This document shows positions 46,156 to 55,710 of a DNA stretch of 64,000 nucleotides, piece after piece (within the stretch, counting starts at the first letter, position 1; every line of letters begins with the position of its first letter). The translations under genes were made by a program, and so were the position numbers. This DNA is from Vreelandella olivaria (GTDB lineage: Bacteria; Pseudomonadota; Gammaproteobacteria; Pseudomonadales; Halomonadaceae): assembly GCF_023507745.1 (NCBI RefSeq), contig NZ_JALPZO010000081.1:1-64000 (forward strand), written 5' to 3'. Under the pieces are notes generated by a model. It was not told where the DNA came from and ran no database searches. It saw only the letters and a list, made by a program, of their open reading frames with translations.

Positions 46156-48339
46156 ATGGAAATTAAAGTCAACTATCTTGATAACCTCCGGTTGGAGGCC
46201 AGGTTCGACGATTTTACGGTTATTTCAGACCAGCCGATTCGTTATAAGGGCGATGGTTCGGCGCCAGGACCTTTTGACTACTTTCTGGCTTCCTCGGCCA
46301 TGTGCGCCGCTTATTTTGTAAAGGTGTACTGCAATGCACGGGATATTCCCACTGAGAATATTCGCCTTTCCCAGAATAACATTGTTGATCCGGAAAACCG
46401 CTACAAGCAGATTTTCAAAATCCAGGTAGAGCTACCGGAGGATATCTCCGCCAAGGACCGCGAAGGTATTTTGCGCTCTATCGATCGTTGTACGGTAAAG
46501 AAAGTGGTGCAAACCGGCCCCGAGTTTCAGATTGAGGTGGTCGAAAATATCGATGAAGACGCCCAGGCGCTATTGATGGGAGCACCGGAGGGCAGCAGCA
46601 CCTATATTCCTGGTAAAGATCTGCCCCTGGAGCAAACCATCGCTAACATGAGTGCGATGCTGGCAGATTTGGGAATGAAAATCGAAATTGCCTCCTGGCG
46701 GAATATCGTCCCTCACGTGTGGTCGCTGCATATCCGTGATGCGGCCTCGCCCATGTGCTTCACCAATGGCAAAGGCGCCACCAAAGAGAGTGCGCTGTGC
46801 TCGGCATTGGGCGAGTTTATCGAGCGGTTAAGCTGTAACTTCTTCTATAACGATCAGTTTTTTGGCGAAGCAATTGCTAACAGTCCTTTCGTTCATTACC
46901 CCAATGAAAAGTGGTTTCAGCCAGGCCCCAACGATGAGTTGCCCGCTGAAATTCTTGATGAGCACTGCCTGGAGGTATATAACCCGGAAGGCGAACTGTG
47001 TGGCTCGCATCTGATTGATACCAATTCCGGCCGGGTGGATCGCGGCATTGTTTCACTACCGTTTGTGCGTCAGTCGGATGGAGAAACGGTTTACTTCCCT
47101 TCCAACCTGGTCGAGAACCTGTTCCTGAGTAATGGCATGAGCGCCGGTAATACGCTGGCAGAAGCCCAGGTGCAGTGCCTTTCGGAAATTTTCGAACGGG
47201 CGGTAAAGCGGGAAATACTGGAGCAGGAACTGGCCTTGCCGGATGTACCCCACCACGTATTGGCTAAGTACCCAAGTATCGTGGAAGGTATTAATGCCCT
47301 GGAAGCGCAGGGATTTCCGGTACTGGTGAAAGATGCCTCCATGGGCGGGCAGTTTCCGGTGATGTGCGTCACGTTGATGAACCCGCGTACTGGCGGGGTG
47401 TTTGCCTCCTTTGGTGCTCATCCCAGCTTTGAGGTGGCGCTGGAGCGCAGCCTGACGGAGCTGCTGCAGGGGCGCAGCTTTGAAGGTCTGAATGATCTGC
47501 CGCTGCCAACCTTTAACTCGCAAACCGTCGCTGAACCCAACAACTTCGTCGAACACTTTATCGACTCGGTGGGCGTTGTGTCCTGGCGTTTCTTTAGTGC
47601 AAGGCCCGACTTTGCGTTCTGCGAGTGGGATTTCTCCGGCAGCAATGACGAAGAGGCCGAAACACTGTTTGGCATCTTCGAAGACCTGGGGGCCGAAGTC
47701 TATATGGCCGTGCATGAAGATCTGGGCGCACCGGTGTGCCGTATTCTGGTGCCGGGCTACTCAGAGGTGTATCCCATTGAGGATTTGATTTGGGATAACA
47801 CCAACAAGGCGCTGGAGTACCGCGAGGATATTCTCAACCTGCACCACCTGGACGACGGCCAGCTCACTGATCTAGTGGAGCGGCTGGAAGAGAGCCAGAT
47901 GGATGACCACGCCGATATCATTACACTGATCGGTATTGAGTTTGATGAGAATACCGTGTGGGGGCAGTTGACCATTCTGGAACTGAAGCTCCTGATCTAT
48001 CTGGCGCTGCAACGCCATGAAGAGGCGCTGGACTGCGTGCAGATGTTCCTGCAGTACAATGACAACACTGTCGAACGTGGTCTGTTTTACCAGGCAGTCA
48101 ATGCCGTGTTAGAGATTACCCTGGATGATGAACTGGAGCTTGACGATTACCTGCCCAACTTCCAGCGCATGTTTGGCGAGGAGACAATGACAGCGGTGGT
48201 TGGCTCGGTCAGCGGTAAGGTACGCTTCCATGGGCTGACCCCGACTAATATGCAGTTGGAAGGGCTCAACCGACACCTGCGTTTGATTGAGAGCTACAAA
48301 AAGCTTCATGCGGCCCGTGCGGCCAGCGCGGTGATATAA
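46156..48339 (+). CDS. ycaO: OsmC-YcaO fusion protein
   Basis: A 727-aa two-domain protein. Residues ~1-140 form an OsmC-like domain (GDGSAPGPFDYFLASSAMCAAYFV, residues ~37-60, includes the peroxidatic-type Cys). Residues ~150-727 match E. coli YcaO: a start like TYIPGKDLPLEQTIANM, then CFTNGKGATKESALCSALGEFIERL, HYPNEKWF, SNGMSAGNTLAEAQVQ and SFGAHPSFEVALERSLTELLQG. YcaO enzymes activate amides with ATP; E. coli YcaO aids RimO in beta-methylthiolation of ribosomal protein S12. An upstream ATG at 46120 would add 12 residues; the 46156 start (MEIKVNYLDNLRLEA) fits the family. Confidence 0.93.
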   Translation: MEIKVNYLDNLRLEARFDDFTVISDQPIRYKGDGSAPGPFDYFLASSAMCAAYFVKVYCNARDIPTENIRLSQNNIVDPENRYKQIFKIQVELPEDISAKDREGILRSIDRCTVKKVVQTGPEFQIEVVENIDEDAQALLMGAPEGSSTYIPGKDLPLEQTIANMSAMLADLGMKIEIASWRNIVPHVWSLHIRDAASPMCFTNGKGATKESALCSALGEFIERLSCNFFYNDQFFGEAIANSPFVHYPNEKWFQPGPNDELPAEILDEHCLEVYNPEGELCGSHLIDTNSGRVDRGIVSLPFVRQSDGETVYFPSNLVENLFLSNGMSAGNTLAEAQVQCLSEIFERAVKREILEQELALPDVPHHVLAKYPSIVEGINALEAQGFPVLVKDASMGGQFPVMCVTLMNPRTGGVFASFGAHPSFEVALERSLTELLQGRSFEGLNDLPLPTFNSQTVAEPNNFVEHFIDSVGVVSWRFFSARPDFAFCEWDFSGSNDEEAETLFGIFEDLGAEVYMAVHEDLGAPVCRILVPGYSEVYPIEDLIWDNTNKALEYREDILNLHHLDDGQLTDLVERLEESQMDDHADIITLIGIEFDENTVWGQLTILELKLLIYLALQRHEEALDCVQMFLQYNDNTVERGLFYQAVNAVLEITLDDELELDDYLPNFQRMFGEETMTAVVGSVSGKVRFHGLTPTNMQLEGLNRHLRLIESYKKLHAARAASAVI

Positions 48340-48345
48340 GCCCTT

Positions 48346-48381
48346 AGCCCTCTGTTCGCGTTGATGGACCAACAGAGGGCT
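48346..48381. terminator. Bidirectional terminator between ycaO and the SpmAB-like gene
   Basis: A perfect 11-bp stem (AGCCCTCTGTT 48346-48356 with AACAGAGGGCT 48371-48381), T-rich to the right; it lies between convergent genes. Confidence 0.8.
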
Positions 48382-48398
48382 ATTCTATATTCATTCTG

Positions 48399-49628
48399 CT
48401 ATCCGAAGAACCAGTAACACACCACGATGGCGGTGGTGATGCCTGCCGCATCCGCGACCAGCGCGCACCCCAGGCCATGGCGGATTCGGGTAATGCCTAC
48501 GGCACCAAAGTAGACGGCTAGCACATAAAAGGTGGTCTCGGTGCTGCCCTGCATGGTAGCCGCGAGCAGTCCTGCGAAGCTGTCGACGCCGAAGGTGCCC
48601 ATGGTTTCAATCATCATGGCGCGGGCACCGCTGCCGGAAAGAGGTTTTACAAAGGCGGTTGGCAATGCATCCACAAAACGTGTATCCCACCCGAATCCAT
48701 CTACCAGCCAACGAATGCCACTCAATCCCGCATCCAGCACGCCACTAGAGCGCAATACACCTACCGCAACCAGCATGGCAATCAGGTAGGGTAATAGGGT
48801 AACGGTAAAGCTAAAGCCCTCTTTCGCGCCTTCAATAAAGGCGTCGTACACTTTTACCCCGCGTAGCGCCCCCACCACTAAAAACATCATCACAATGCTA
48901 AACAGTGTCAGATTACCGACAAGCGTAGAGGCCGCTGCCAGTGCTTGAGCGGACATACCCGCCAAGGTGGTAAGCAAAAGACCCAGTACGATGGCTGCTG
49001 CGAGCAGGTAAGCCAGTACTACGGGTTGCCAGAGCTTTAAACGCTGCATAGCGGAGACGGCCAGCAGGCCAGCGAGGCTTGATGCCGTGGTCGCCAGCAG
49101 AATAGGTAAAAACACCAGAGTAGGCTCTGCGGCCCCTTGCTGGGCACGGTACATAAAGATGGTTACCGGTAAGAGTGTCAATGAGGAGGTATTAAGCACC
49201 AGAAACAGAATTTGCGCGTTGCTGGCGGTATCGCGGCTGGGGTTAAGGCTTTGCAGGGAGTGCATGGCTTTAATGCCAATGGGGGTGGCGGCATTATCCA
49301 ACCCCAGAATATTTGCCGCGAAATTCATACTGATCAGGCCCATGGCGGGATGGCCGCGGGGTACCTCCGGCATCAAGCGACAAAACAGCGGGTCAAGTAT
49401 CCTCCCCAATAAACGAATCATGCCCGCTTTTTCAGCGATGGAAAGAAACCCCAGCCAAAGTGTCATGGTGCCGAGCAGCACCAGGATAATATCGACGCTT
49501 ACCCTTGCCATATCGAACAGGGAGTGCACTAAACGGGCAAATACTTCGCTATCCCCGCCGATCAGCCATTGCCATAGGGAAGCCACAAAGGCGGCAATAA
49601 AAAAACCTAACCAAATTCCATTTAGCAT
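48399..49628 (-). CDS. SpmA-SpmB-type nucleoside-recognition membrane protein (fused)
   Basis: A 409-aa polytopic membrane protein with about 8-10 helices and two nucleoside-recognition (Gate) domains. The first half (TLWLGFLSIAEKAGMIRLLGR, residues ~55-75, ...MNFAANILGLDNAATPIG) resembles Bacillus SpmA; the second half (FSFTVTLLPYLIAMLVAVGVLR; GSTETTFYVLAVYFGAVGITR) resembles SpmB. Non-spore-formers carry this fusion; its substrate is unknown. The ATG at 49626-49628 is used. It follows lysO on the minus strand (82-nt gap), perhaps in one transcription unit with DUF3108-lysO. Confidence 0.88.
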   Translation of the reverse strand: MLNGIWLGFFIAAFVASLWQWLIGGDSEVFARLVHSLFDMARVSVDIILVLLGTMTLWLGFLSIAEKAGMIRLLGRILDPLFCRLMPEVPRGHPAMGLISMNFAANILGLDNAATPIGIKAMHSLQSLNPSRDTASNAQILFLVLNTSSLTLLPVTIFMYRAQQGAAEPTLVFLPILLATTASSLAGLLAVSAMQRLKLWQPVVLAYLLAAAIVLGLLLTTLAGMSAQALAAASTLVGNLTLFSIVMMFLVVGALRGVKVYDAFIEGAKEGFSFTVTLLPYLIAMLVAVGVLRSSGVLDAGLSGIRWLVDGFGWDTRFVDALPTAFVKPLSGSGARAMMIETMGTFGVDSFAGLLAATMQGSTETTFYVLAVYFGAVGITRIRHGLGCALVADAAGITTAIVVCYWFFG

Positions 49629-49710
49629 GGTGGGCGGGCATCCTGAATAGTGAATAACCATGGGATAACGTCAGTTTCCCATTATCCTACCCAAGGAGTG
49701 GCCGTTACGG

Positions 49711-50643
49711 CTAACCCGAAAGAGATAGAAAGAACAGGATAAGTGGCGGGGAGAGCAGCGAAAGGATAAAGCCGCTAACGACCGCGATGGGTACACAGGC
49801 CACACCGCCGTGCTGTTGAATGACCGGCAGTGTGAAATCCATGGAGGTTGCACCACCATAGCCAATCGCCAGTGCAGTATGGCGGTGAATCACTAAGGGG
49901 ATCAAAATAAACGCCAGCAACTCTCGGGTAAGGTCGTTGAAAAATGCCACCCCGCCCATCAATGGCCCAAGCTGGTCACCAATTAAAATGGCGGAAAGCG
50001 AGTACCAGCCAAACCCTGAGGCCATGGCCAGGCCTTCGTTCCAGGTGAGCGAGAGCAGCGGGGCAGCTATCAAGCCTGCCAACAGGGAACTTAGTGCCAG
50101 GGTGATGGCAATGGCAAGCCCAAGCCGGTTTAGCAGAATTTGCTTGAGAGGCATGCCGGAGTTTCGCAGCTGGCAGCCAATCAGCACCAGCAGCACATAG
50201 AGCACCCACTCGGCCAGCTTATCCGCCGTGGTAAATAGTACCTCCCCTGTGAGCGGGCCCAATAATAGGCCTATCATCACGCCACCGACCACTACGGCTA
50301 CCAGCATTAATGACCCCTGCATGGCAGCCAGCTTACTGGTAGGGGCATCTTTAACCACCGGGGAACCGCCAGCCCTTAGGGCCGCCCGGCGGGAAAGCCA
50401 CCACAACGCGGTAAGATTGCACACGGTGGTAATACTAAACAGTAGCAGGGCATTGCCCCCCAAACGCGAAAGTTGGTTGCCCAGGTTCTCAAGCCCGGCC
50501 AGACTTACGCCCATAAACAGCAAAATCGCGTACACCGAGCCGGTTACGGCTCGGTTGATAACGTTCATCAGGCGAAGGGAGCGAACGCGGACTAAATAGC
50601 CCAACAGCAGGGGCAGTAAAACAATCAGTAGACCTGAGAACAT
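49711..50643 (-). CDS. lysO: Lysine exporter LysO (YbjE family)
   Basis: A 310-aa inner-membrane protein with about eight helices. Family features: the N-terminal pair of helices (LLPLLLGYLVRV), a conserved cytoplasmic/periplasmic stretch with LLVLIGCQLRNSG, and GFGWYSLSAIL followed by GATSMDFTLPVIQQHGG near the end, all as in E. coli LysO (YbjE), which exports lysine. The ATG directly follows the stop of the DUF3108 gene (TAA-ATG), so the two are co-translated. Confidence 0.92.
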   Translation of the reverse strand: MFSGLLIVLLPLLLGYLVRVRSLRLMNVINRAVTGSVYAILLFMGVSLAGLENLGNQLSRLGGNALLLFSITTVCNLTALWWLSRRAALRAGGSPVVKDAPTSKLAAMQGSLMLVAVVVGGVMIGLLLGPLTGEVLFTTADKLAEWVLYVLLVLIGCQLRNSGMPLKQILLNRLGLAIAITLALSSLLAGLIAAPLLSLTWNEGLAMASGFGWYSLSAILIGDQLGPLMGGVAFFNDLTRELLAFILIPLVIHRHTALAIGYGGATSMDFTLPVIQQHGGVACVPIAVVSGFILSLLSPPLILFFLSLSG

Positions 50644-51384
50644 TTAAGGTGCATCACCCCCGGTGGGGTTAAACTGGGTCATGGTGAGTTGGGTTTGGCG
50701 CCGCCCCTCTTTTTGATACTCCGCTGACAGAATCAAGCCAGGCCATTGTGGATGGAAGTTAATTTGTAGATGACGGTCGGGCTTTTCCCCATCAATTAGT
50801 GTCACGCGGTTGGCGTTAAACTCGCCTGCCGGCACGCGAATGGTGCCGGGCTCGTTGACATAGTAAAGAAAATGCTCATCGCGTCCGCGGTGGTCAACGA
50901 ATTCGATATTGCAGGGAGCGCTTTCCGTACAGCTCTCATGGCCTGCACGGCGTGAGAGGTCAAAGAGGGCTGTTTGCCTGTCAAGGGAGCTGATATCGCC
51001 CTCATTCAACTGGTAGCTGTCTCCAACGCCAAAGAGCGAATAGCTACTGCTATAAAGCAGTGATCGGGTGGTCGTGTCATCCAAAACAAAGCGGCTGCGC
51101 TCCTGGCCACGGGCAACGGCCACCGAGAAGCTCATGTCGCTTAACCAGTGCAGCCCTTCGTTGCTAAGGGTGTGGGTGATATTGGCATTTGGCCAACCAC
51201 GTATAGCAAGCCGGTACTGAGCTTCAAAAGGGTGTGGAGCCGGTAGCGCTTGGGTGGCGTCATCCGGCGTATCATTGGCAGTTACAACGTTACAAAATGC
51301 CATCGCAGCCGTAGCGAAGGCTGCACTGATTACCTTACTTTTCGTGGAACGTACCGAAACGTTACGCAAAGGCTCTTTCTCCAT
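50644..51384 (-). CDS. DUF3108 family exported protein
   Basis: A 246-aa protein with a positively charged start and a hydrophobic segment near residues 18-36 (VISAAFATAAMAFCNVVTA), probably a cleaved signal peptide. The rest is beta-rich with the DUF3108 features: an initial PFEAQYRLAIRGWPNANI, then VPAGEFNANRVTLIDGEKPDRHLQINFHP (located about residues 186-215). Function unknown; it probably sits in the periplasm. The stop abuts lysO with no gap. A Cys pair (ESCTESAPCN) could form a disulfide. Confidence 0.82.
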   Translation of the reverse strand: MEKEPLRNVSVRSTKSKVISAAFATAAMAFCNVVTANDTPDDATQALPAPHPFEAQYRLAIRGWPNANITHTLSNEGLHWLSDMSFSVAVARGQERSRFVLDDTTTRSLLYSSSYSLFGVGDSYQLNEGDISSLDRQTALFDLSRRAGHESCTESAPCNIEFVDHRGRDEHFLYYVNEPGTIRVPAGEFNANRVTLIDGEKPDRHLQINFHPQWPGLILSAEYQKEGRRQTQLTMTQFNPTGGDAP

Positions 51385-51462
51385 TTGTCATGTTGTCCTA
51401 AGAGCCTTTAGCCAGCGCTTGGTTCCCAGTCGCCAGCAGTATAGCGAGCGTGTCTGATCAGG

Positions 51463-52398
51463 TCAGTAGCCTGCATCAGGATTTATGGTGGTCAGTTTTT
51501 CTCCCGACTCAAAGGCGCGCAAGTACGAGATCACCTGATCAATGGCGTCATTCAATGGCGTAGGGGCTGCCATATGGGGGGTCACAATGACACGGGGGTG
51601 TTGCCATAGCGGGTGACGGGACGGCAGCGGCTCTTCGCTGAACACATCCAGCAATGCGCCCCGCAGATGGCCTGTTTGTGTTTCGTTACCTAGCGCATCC
51701 AGCAGCGCTTGCTCGTCAATCAAGCTGCCCCTGCCTGGGTTAATGACGCTGGCCCCTTGTGGTAGTTTGCTCAGCCGTTCAGCATTGAGAATGCCTTGTG
51801 TGGCGGCAGTATCAGGAAGAATTGTCACCACGCTCTGCACTTGGCTCAGCAACTCATCCAGCCCATCATCACCATGCAAACAGCGAACGCCAGTAAGCGT
51901 TTTCGGGGTGCGGCTCCAGCCGACAACGGGGAAACCTGCCTGTTGAATGGCGCTGGCCACGAAGCTACCGATGGCGCCCAGGCCGAGAACACCCACTGGC
52001 CACTGGGACTTTTCGACAACTGAATGGGGTTGCCAGTTGGCGTTTGTTTGTTGCAGCGCATAGCGGTCCATACTGCGGTAGAAGTGTAAGACCCCGTAGA
52101 GGACATAGTCCGCCATCAACTCACCCATGCCAGCATCACGGAGTTTTACAATGGGTACCTCTTTGGGCAACCCCGGTGTTTTCAGCAGGTAATCCACCCC
52201 AGCACCCAGGTTGATAATGCCTTTTAACTGGGCTTGTTCCTGCAGCAGGTGGGCGGGTGCTTTCCAGGCTGCAAGGTAGTCGGCATTTTTGCGCTCCTCT
52301 GCGGGTGCATCGCTGGTGACCACGGTTGCTTCTGGCAATGCCTCGGAAAGCGCTGCCTGCCACTCTGCGGCGTCGTTAATATGCACCACTATTTTCAT
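51463..52398 (-). CDS. ghrA: Glyoxylate/hydroxypyruvate reductase A
   Basis: A 311-aa D-2-hydroxyacid dehydrogenase of the GhrA branch, which reduces glyoxylate and hydroxypyruvate with NADPH. Rossmann motif VGVLGLGAIGSFVASAI, catalytic Arg in INPGRGSLID region, Glu in DVFSEEPLP, and His in VTPHMAAPT. Length equals E. coli GhrA (312 aa). A strong AGGAGG site precedes the ATG at 52396-52398. It is divergent from doeA across a 365-nt region. Confidence 0.93.
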   Translation of the reverse strand: MKIVVHINDAAEWQAALSEALPEATVVTSDAPAEERKNADYLAAWKAPAHLLQEQAQLKGIINLGAGVDYLLKTPGLPKEVPIVKLRDAGMGELMADYVLYGVLHFYRSMDRYALQQTNANWQPHSVVEKSQWPVGVLGLGAIGSFVASAIQQAGFPVVGWSRTPKTLTGVRCLHGDDGLDELLSQVQSVVTILPDTAATQGILNAERLSKLPQGASVINPGRGSLIDEQALLDALGNETQTGHLRGALLDVFSEEPLPSRHPLWQHPRVIVTPHMAAPTPLNDAIDQVISYLRAFESGEKLTTINPDAGY

Positions 52399-52763
52399 GC
52401 TGCCTCCTATTGCGTCACCTGTTCTGAGTTAACCGCTATCATGGGTTAGGTTGGGTGAGTGCTGCAAGGGATACGCTTGCCCACTCAGAGAGTCGCGCTA
52501 ACCACTGCTCAACTGCAACACGTAGTGGGAATGCCTCTGGTCTGGCGCGTTAAAGCGGTGCTGGGTGTACCCTTTACAATGCTTTCATGCAGCTTTTGCG
52601 ATAAAGGCTTTGACCGGCAACCGAGGGTCGGTGCTAGTATCGGCTTAAGACGACATTGGCGGGCCTACTGCGGCGGTGGCCAGGTCGATCCTGTGGCCCA
52701 GCGTAGTGTGCCTAAGGTGGGTAGTACGCTGGTTCTTAGTGATCTTTGATGGCGAGTTGCCCG
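52399..52763. promoter_or_regulatory. Divergent regulatory region ghrA / doeA
   Basis: 365 bases without a convincing gene. The best promoter match toward doeA is TTGACC (52610-52615) with TAGTAT (52635-52640), 19-bp spacing, about 124 nt before the doeA ATG. An open frame at 52459-52749 has no family likeness and is not called. DoeX or another regulator may bind here, but no clear symmetric site was found. Confidence 0.45.
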
Positions 52764-53963
52764 ATGACTGAGGTTTCCCTGCCCTTCACGCGCGAAGAGT
52801 ACGCTACCCGCCTGTGGAAGGTGCGTGCAGAAATGGCTGGTCGAGGCATTGACGTGTTGATCGTCAGTGATCCCTCCAATATGGCATGGTTGACCGGTTA
52901 CGATGGCTGGTCGTTTTATGTCCACCAGTGCGTGCTGGTTGGACTTGAAGGCGAGCCTGTCTGGTTTGGCCGCCGAATGGATGCCAACGGCGCGCTGCGC
53001 ACCTGCTGGATTCACCCCGATAATATTACCTACTACCCGGATTATTACGTTCAGAACCCCGATATGCATCCGATGGAATATCTGGCGCAGTCGATTATGC
53101 CTGACCGCGGCTGGCACACTGGTGTGGTAGGGATGGAGATGGATAACTACTACTTCTCCGCAAAAGCGTACCAAAGCCTGCTTCGCGAGCTGCCTCACGC
53201 ACGCTTTATGGATGCCAATTCGCTGGTGAACTGGTGCCGGGCGATTAAGTCTCCCCAAGAAGTCGCTTATATGCGGGTGGCTGCTAAAATCGTGGAGGGT
53301 ATGCATTCGCGCATTTTGGAAGTCATCGAACCAGGTTTGCCCAAAAGCAAGCTGGTGTCGGAAATCTACCGTGTGGGGATCGAAGGTTTTGTGGATGAGA
53401 GCGGCAAGGTATTTGGTGGTGATTACCCTGCTATTGTTCCCATGCTGCCTACCGGTAAAGATGCAGCAGCGCCACACCTGACCTGGGATGACACCCCCTT
53501 CCGTAATGGGGAGGGCACCTTCTTTGAAATTGCCGGGGTGTTCAAGCGCTATCATGCCCCCATGTCACGTACGGTGTTCCTTGGCACGCCGCCCATTGAC
53601 TTTATTCGTGCGGAATCTGCCCTGTTGGAAGGGATAGAAAACGGCCTGGCCGTGGCGAAACCCGGTAATCGGACGGCGGATATTGCCATGGCGTTGGGGG
53701 CCGCCATGGATAAATACGGTTTTGACCGCGGTGGTGCGCGTTGCGGTTACCCTATAGGCATTTCGTACCCGCCCGACTGGGGCGAGCGAACCATGAGCCT
53801 GCGTCCCTCGGATGAAACCATTCTGCAGCCCGGCATGACCTTTCACTTTATGCCCGGCCTATGGGTTGACGACTGGGGGCTGGAAATTACGGAAAGTATT
53901 TTAATTACCGAAGATGGTTGCGAAACCCTGGCCAATTTTCCGCGCCAGCTGTTCGTCAAGTAG
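52764..53963 (+). CDS. doeA: Ectoine hydrolase DoeA
   Basis: A 399-aa M24-family (pita-bread fold) hydrolase, the same length as the H. elongata enzyme. It opens the ectoine ring to N-alpha-acetyl-L-2,4-diaminobutyrate. The N-terminal creatinase-like domain (VLIVSDPSNMAWLTGYDGWS, residues 33-52) and the catalytic domain (ITESILITEDGCETLANFP near the end) are complete. The ATG at 52764 (MTEVSLPFTREEYA) is preferred over one six codons upstream. First of doeABX, whose order identifies it against plain prolidases. Confidence 0.94.
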   Translation: MTEVSLPFTREEYATRLWKVRAEMAGRGIDVLIVSDPSNMAWLTGYDGWSFYVHQCVLVGLEGEPVWFGRRMDANGALRTCWIHPDNITYYPDYYVQNPDMHPMEYLAQSIMPDRGWHTGVVGMEMDNYYFSAKAYQSLLRELPHARFMDANSLVNWCRAIKSPQEVAYMRVAAKIVEGMHSRILEVIEPGLPKSKLVSEIYRVGIEGFVDESGKVFGGDYPAIVPMLPTGKDAAAPHLTWDDTPFRNGEGTFFEIAGVFKRYHAPMSRTVFLGTPPIDFIRAESALLEGIENGLAVAKPGNRTADIAMALGAAMDKYGFDRGGARCGYPIGISYPPDWGERTMSLRPSDETILQPGMTFHFMPGLWVDDWGLEITESILITEDGCETLANFPRQLFVK

Positions 53964-53989
53964 CCGTTTGCCAATATAAGGAATGCATC

Positions 53990-55033
53990 ATGACCCTTCA
54001 ACCGAACCAACTGCGGCCCAGCCCTATTTCCGCCACCGTTGATTTCGACGCTGATGGTGTGCAACACGGTTTTTTAAAACTGCCCATCTCAACCGATGAG
54101 TCTGCCTGGGGAGCTGTGATGATTCCTGTCACCGTGGTTAAAAACGGTGAGGGTCCCACGGCGCTACTGACCGGCGGCAACCACGGTGATGAGTATGAAG
54201 GCATTACCTCCCTGCTAAAGCTGTCATCCACGCTGAAGGCCGAGGATGTAACCGGTCGGGTGATTATCGTACCGTGTATGAACACCCCGGCGGTGATGGC
54301 GGGCAAGCGCACCTCTCCAATGGATAAGGGAAATCTCAATCGCAGCTTTCCAGGCGACCCTAACGGCATGGTGACGTCGCAAATTGCCGACTACTTTACC
54401 CGTGTATTAGTACCGATGAGTGATGTCGTCCTTGATCTGCATTCCGGTGGCCGTACGTTGGATATTTTACCGTTTGGCGCCTCCCATGTGCTGGATGATA
54501 AAGCCCAGCAGCAGGCGGCCCTGGACGGCGCAAAAGCCTTTGGCGCCCCCTATGCCATGGTGATGTTTGAGCTGGATGCGGAGAAGCTGTTCGACACCGC
54601 CTGCGAGCGGCAGGGTAAAGTGTTTGTGGCCACCGAGCTTGGTGGCGGTGGCACCTCAACCCCCCAAAGCATGGCCATTGCCGAACGCGGTGTGCACAAC
54701 TTCCTGATCCACTATGGCCTGGTGGCAGGCGAGGTGGAAATGCCTGTGGGTGGGCAGATGTATCTGGATATGCCGGATGCCAGTTGTTATGTGCAGAGCC
54801 AGCACTCCGGAGTGTTGGAGCTGCTGGTAGCGCTGGGCGATGAGGTAAAGAGAGGCCAAACCATCGCCTATGTGTACGATATGACCCGTAGTGGCACCGC
54901 GCCAGTTGCATATAAAGCGGAGCGGGACGGTATTTTAATGGCCCGTCGTGCACCTTCATTAATTAATATGGGAGATACCCTGGCGGTGATTGCCGATATC
55001 GTTGAACGCCTGGAGGCGTCTCCTAAGGCATGA
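53990..55033 (+). CDS. doeB: N-alpha-acetyl-L-2,4-diaminobutyrate deacetylase DoeB
   Basis: A 347-aa zinc hydrolase of the succinylglutamate desuccinylase/aspartoacylase (M14-like) family. It removes acetate from N-acetyl-diaminobutyrate. Zinc-site motif TGGNHGDEYEG (His and Glu), RSFPGD, and a third ligand His in DLHSGGRTLD; catalytic Glu likely in ATELGGGG. The C-terminal beta domain resembles a lipoyl-like fold (SGVLELLVALGDEVKRGQTI). It starts 26 nt after doeA and overlaps doeX by 4 nt. Confidence 0.94.
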   Translation: MTLQPNQLRPSPISATVDFDADGVQHGFLKLPISTDESAWGAVMIPVTVVKNGEGPTALLTGGNHGDEYEGITSLLKLSSTLKAEDVTGRVIIVPCMNTPAVMAGKRTSPMDKGNLNRSFPGDPNGMVTSQIADYFTRVLVPMSDVVLDLHSGGRTLDILPFGASHVLDDKAQQQAALDGAKAFGAPYAMVMFELDAEKLFDTACERQGKVFVATELGGGGTSTPQSMAIAERGVHNFLIHYGLVAGEVEMPVGGQMYLDMPDASCYVQSQHSGVLELLVALGDEVKRGQTIAYVYDMTRSGTAPVAYKAERDGILMARRAPSLINMGDTLAVIADIVERLEASPKA

Positions 55034-55506
55034 TGAAACTTGACCGTTATGATCTGAAAATCCTCGATATCCTGTCTCGTGATGGGCGGATTACCAAGTC
55101 CAGGCTGGCTGAAGCCATCAACCTCTCGGTCAGTCCTTGCTGGGAGCGGGTGAAGCGGCTGGAAAAGGCGGGGGTTATTCAGGGCTACAGCGCGCGCATC
55201 AATGCTGAGGTATTGGTGCCGCGTAATCCTGTATGGGTGCAGATCGAGCTGAAACAGCATAATGCCGAAAGCTTTGCCCGCTTTGAAGCATTAGTGATGC
55301 AAACACCTGATGTCACCGAGTGTGTGGCCGTTGGCGGTGGTGTGGATTACCTGGTGAAGTTTGAGGCACGAACCATTGATAGCTATCAGCGGCTGATGGA
55401 CAAATGGCTGGTATCGGAAGTGGGGATTGAGCGCTACTTCACCTATATCGTGACAAAGACGGTTAAAAGACAGCCCATTGGTATTGATATGGGCGAGATA
55501 CAGTAG
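55030..55506 (+). CDS. doeX: Lrp/AsnC-type regulator DoeX
   Basis: A 158-aa feast/famine regulator of ectoine catabolism. N-terminal HTH (LDRYDLKILDILSRDGRI, residues 4-21, then LAEAINLSVSPCWERVKRLE) and a C-terminal RAM ligand domain (TECVAVGGGVDYLVKFEA). In H. elongata the homologue binds DNA near doeA. It overlaps doeB by ATGATG, so it is made with the enzymes. Two adjacent ATGs (55030, 55033) are possible starts. Confidence 0.93.
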   Translation: MMKLDRYDLKILDILSRDGRITKSRLAEAINLSVSPCWERVKRLEKAGVIQGYSARINAEVLVPRNPVWVQIELKQHNAESFARFEALVMQTPDVTECVAVGGGVDYLVKFEARTIDSYQRLMDKWLVSEVGIERYFTYIVTKTVKRQPIGIDMGEIQ

Positions 55507-55710
55507 CGGCTGCTGCCCTATGTCCCAAAAAAACTACCTGTAAACGTCGTTTTGGCAAAAAAACTCCTGTTATAAAGCGCCACTTTCAAAAACACTTCGT
55601 GCGGCATCTCCCTTACCCTGGGTACAACTCATCAGGTTGGCGATAGGCCGATCATTTGTAACGTACAACGTTTTGATGCCCGCTATTGGCTTCAAACAGG
55701 GGAGGTTGCC

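Noticed and set aside
52459-52749. A 96-codon frame in the ghrA-doeA gap
   Set aside because: GTG start without a ribosome site, no family likeness, mixed composition, and it would cover the doeA promoter region.
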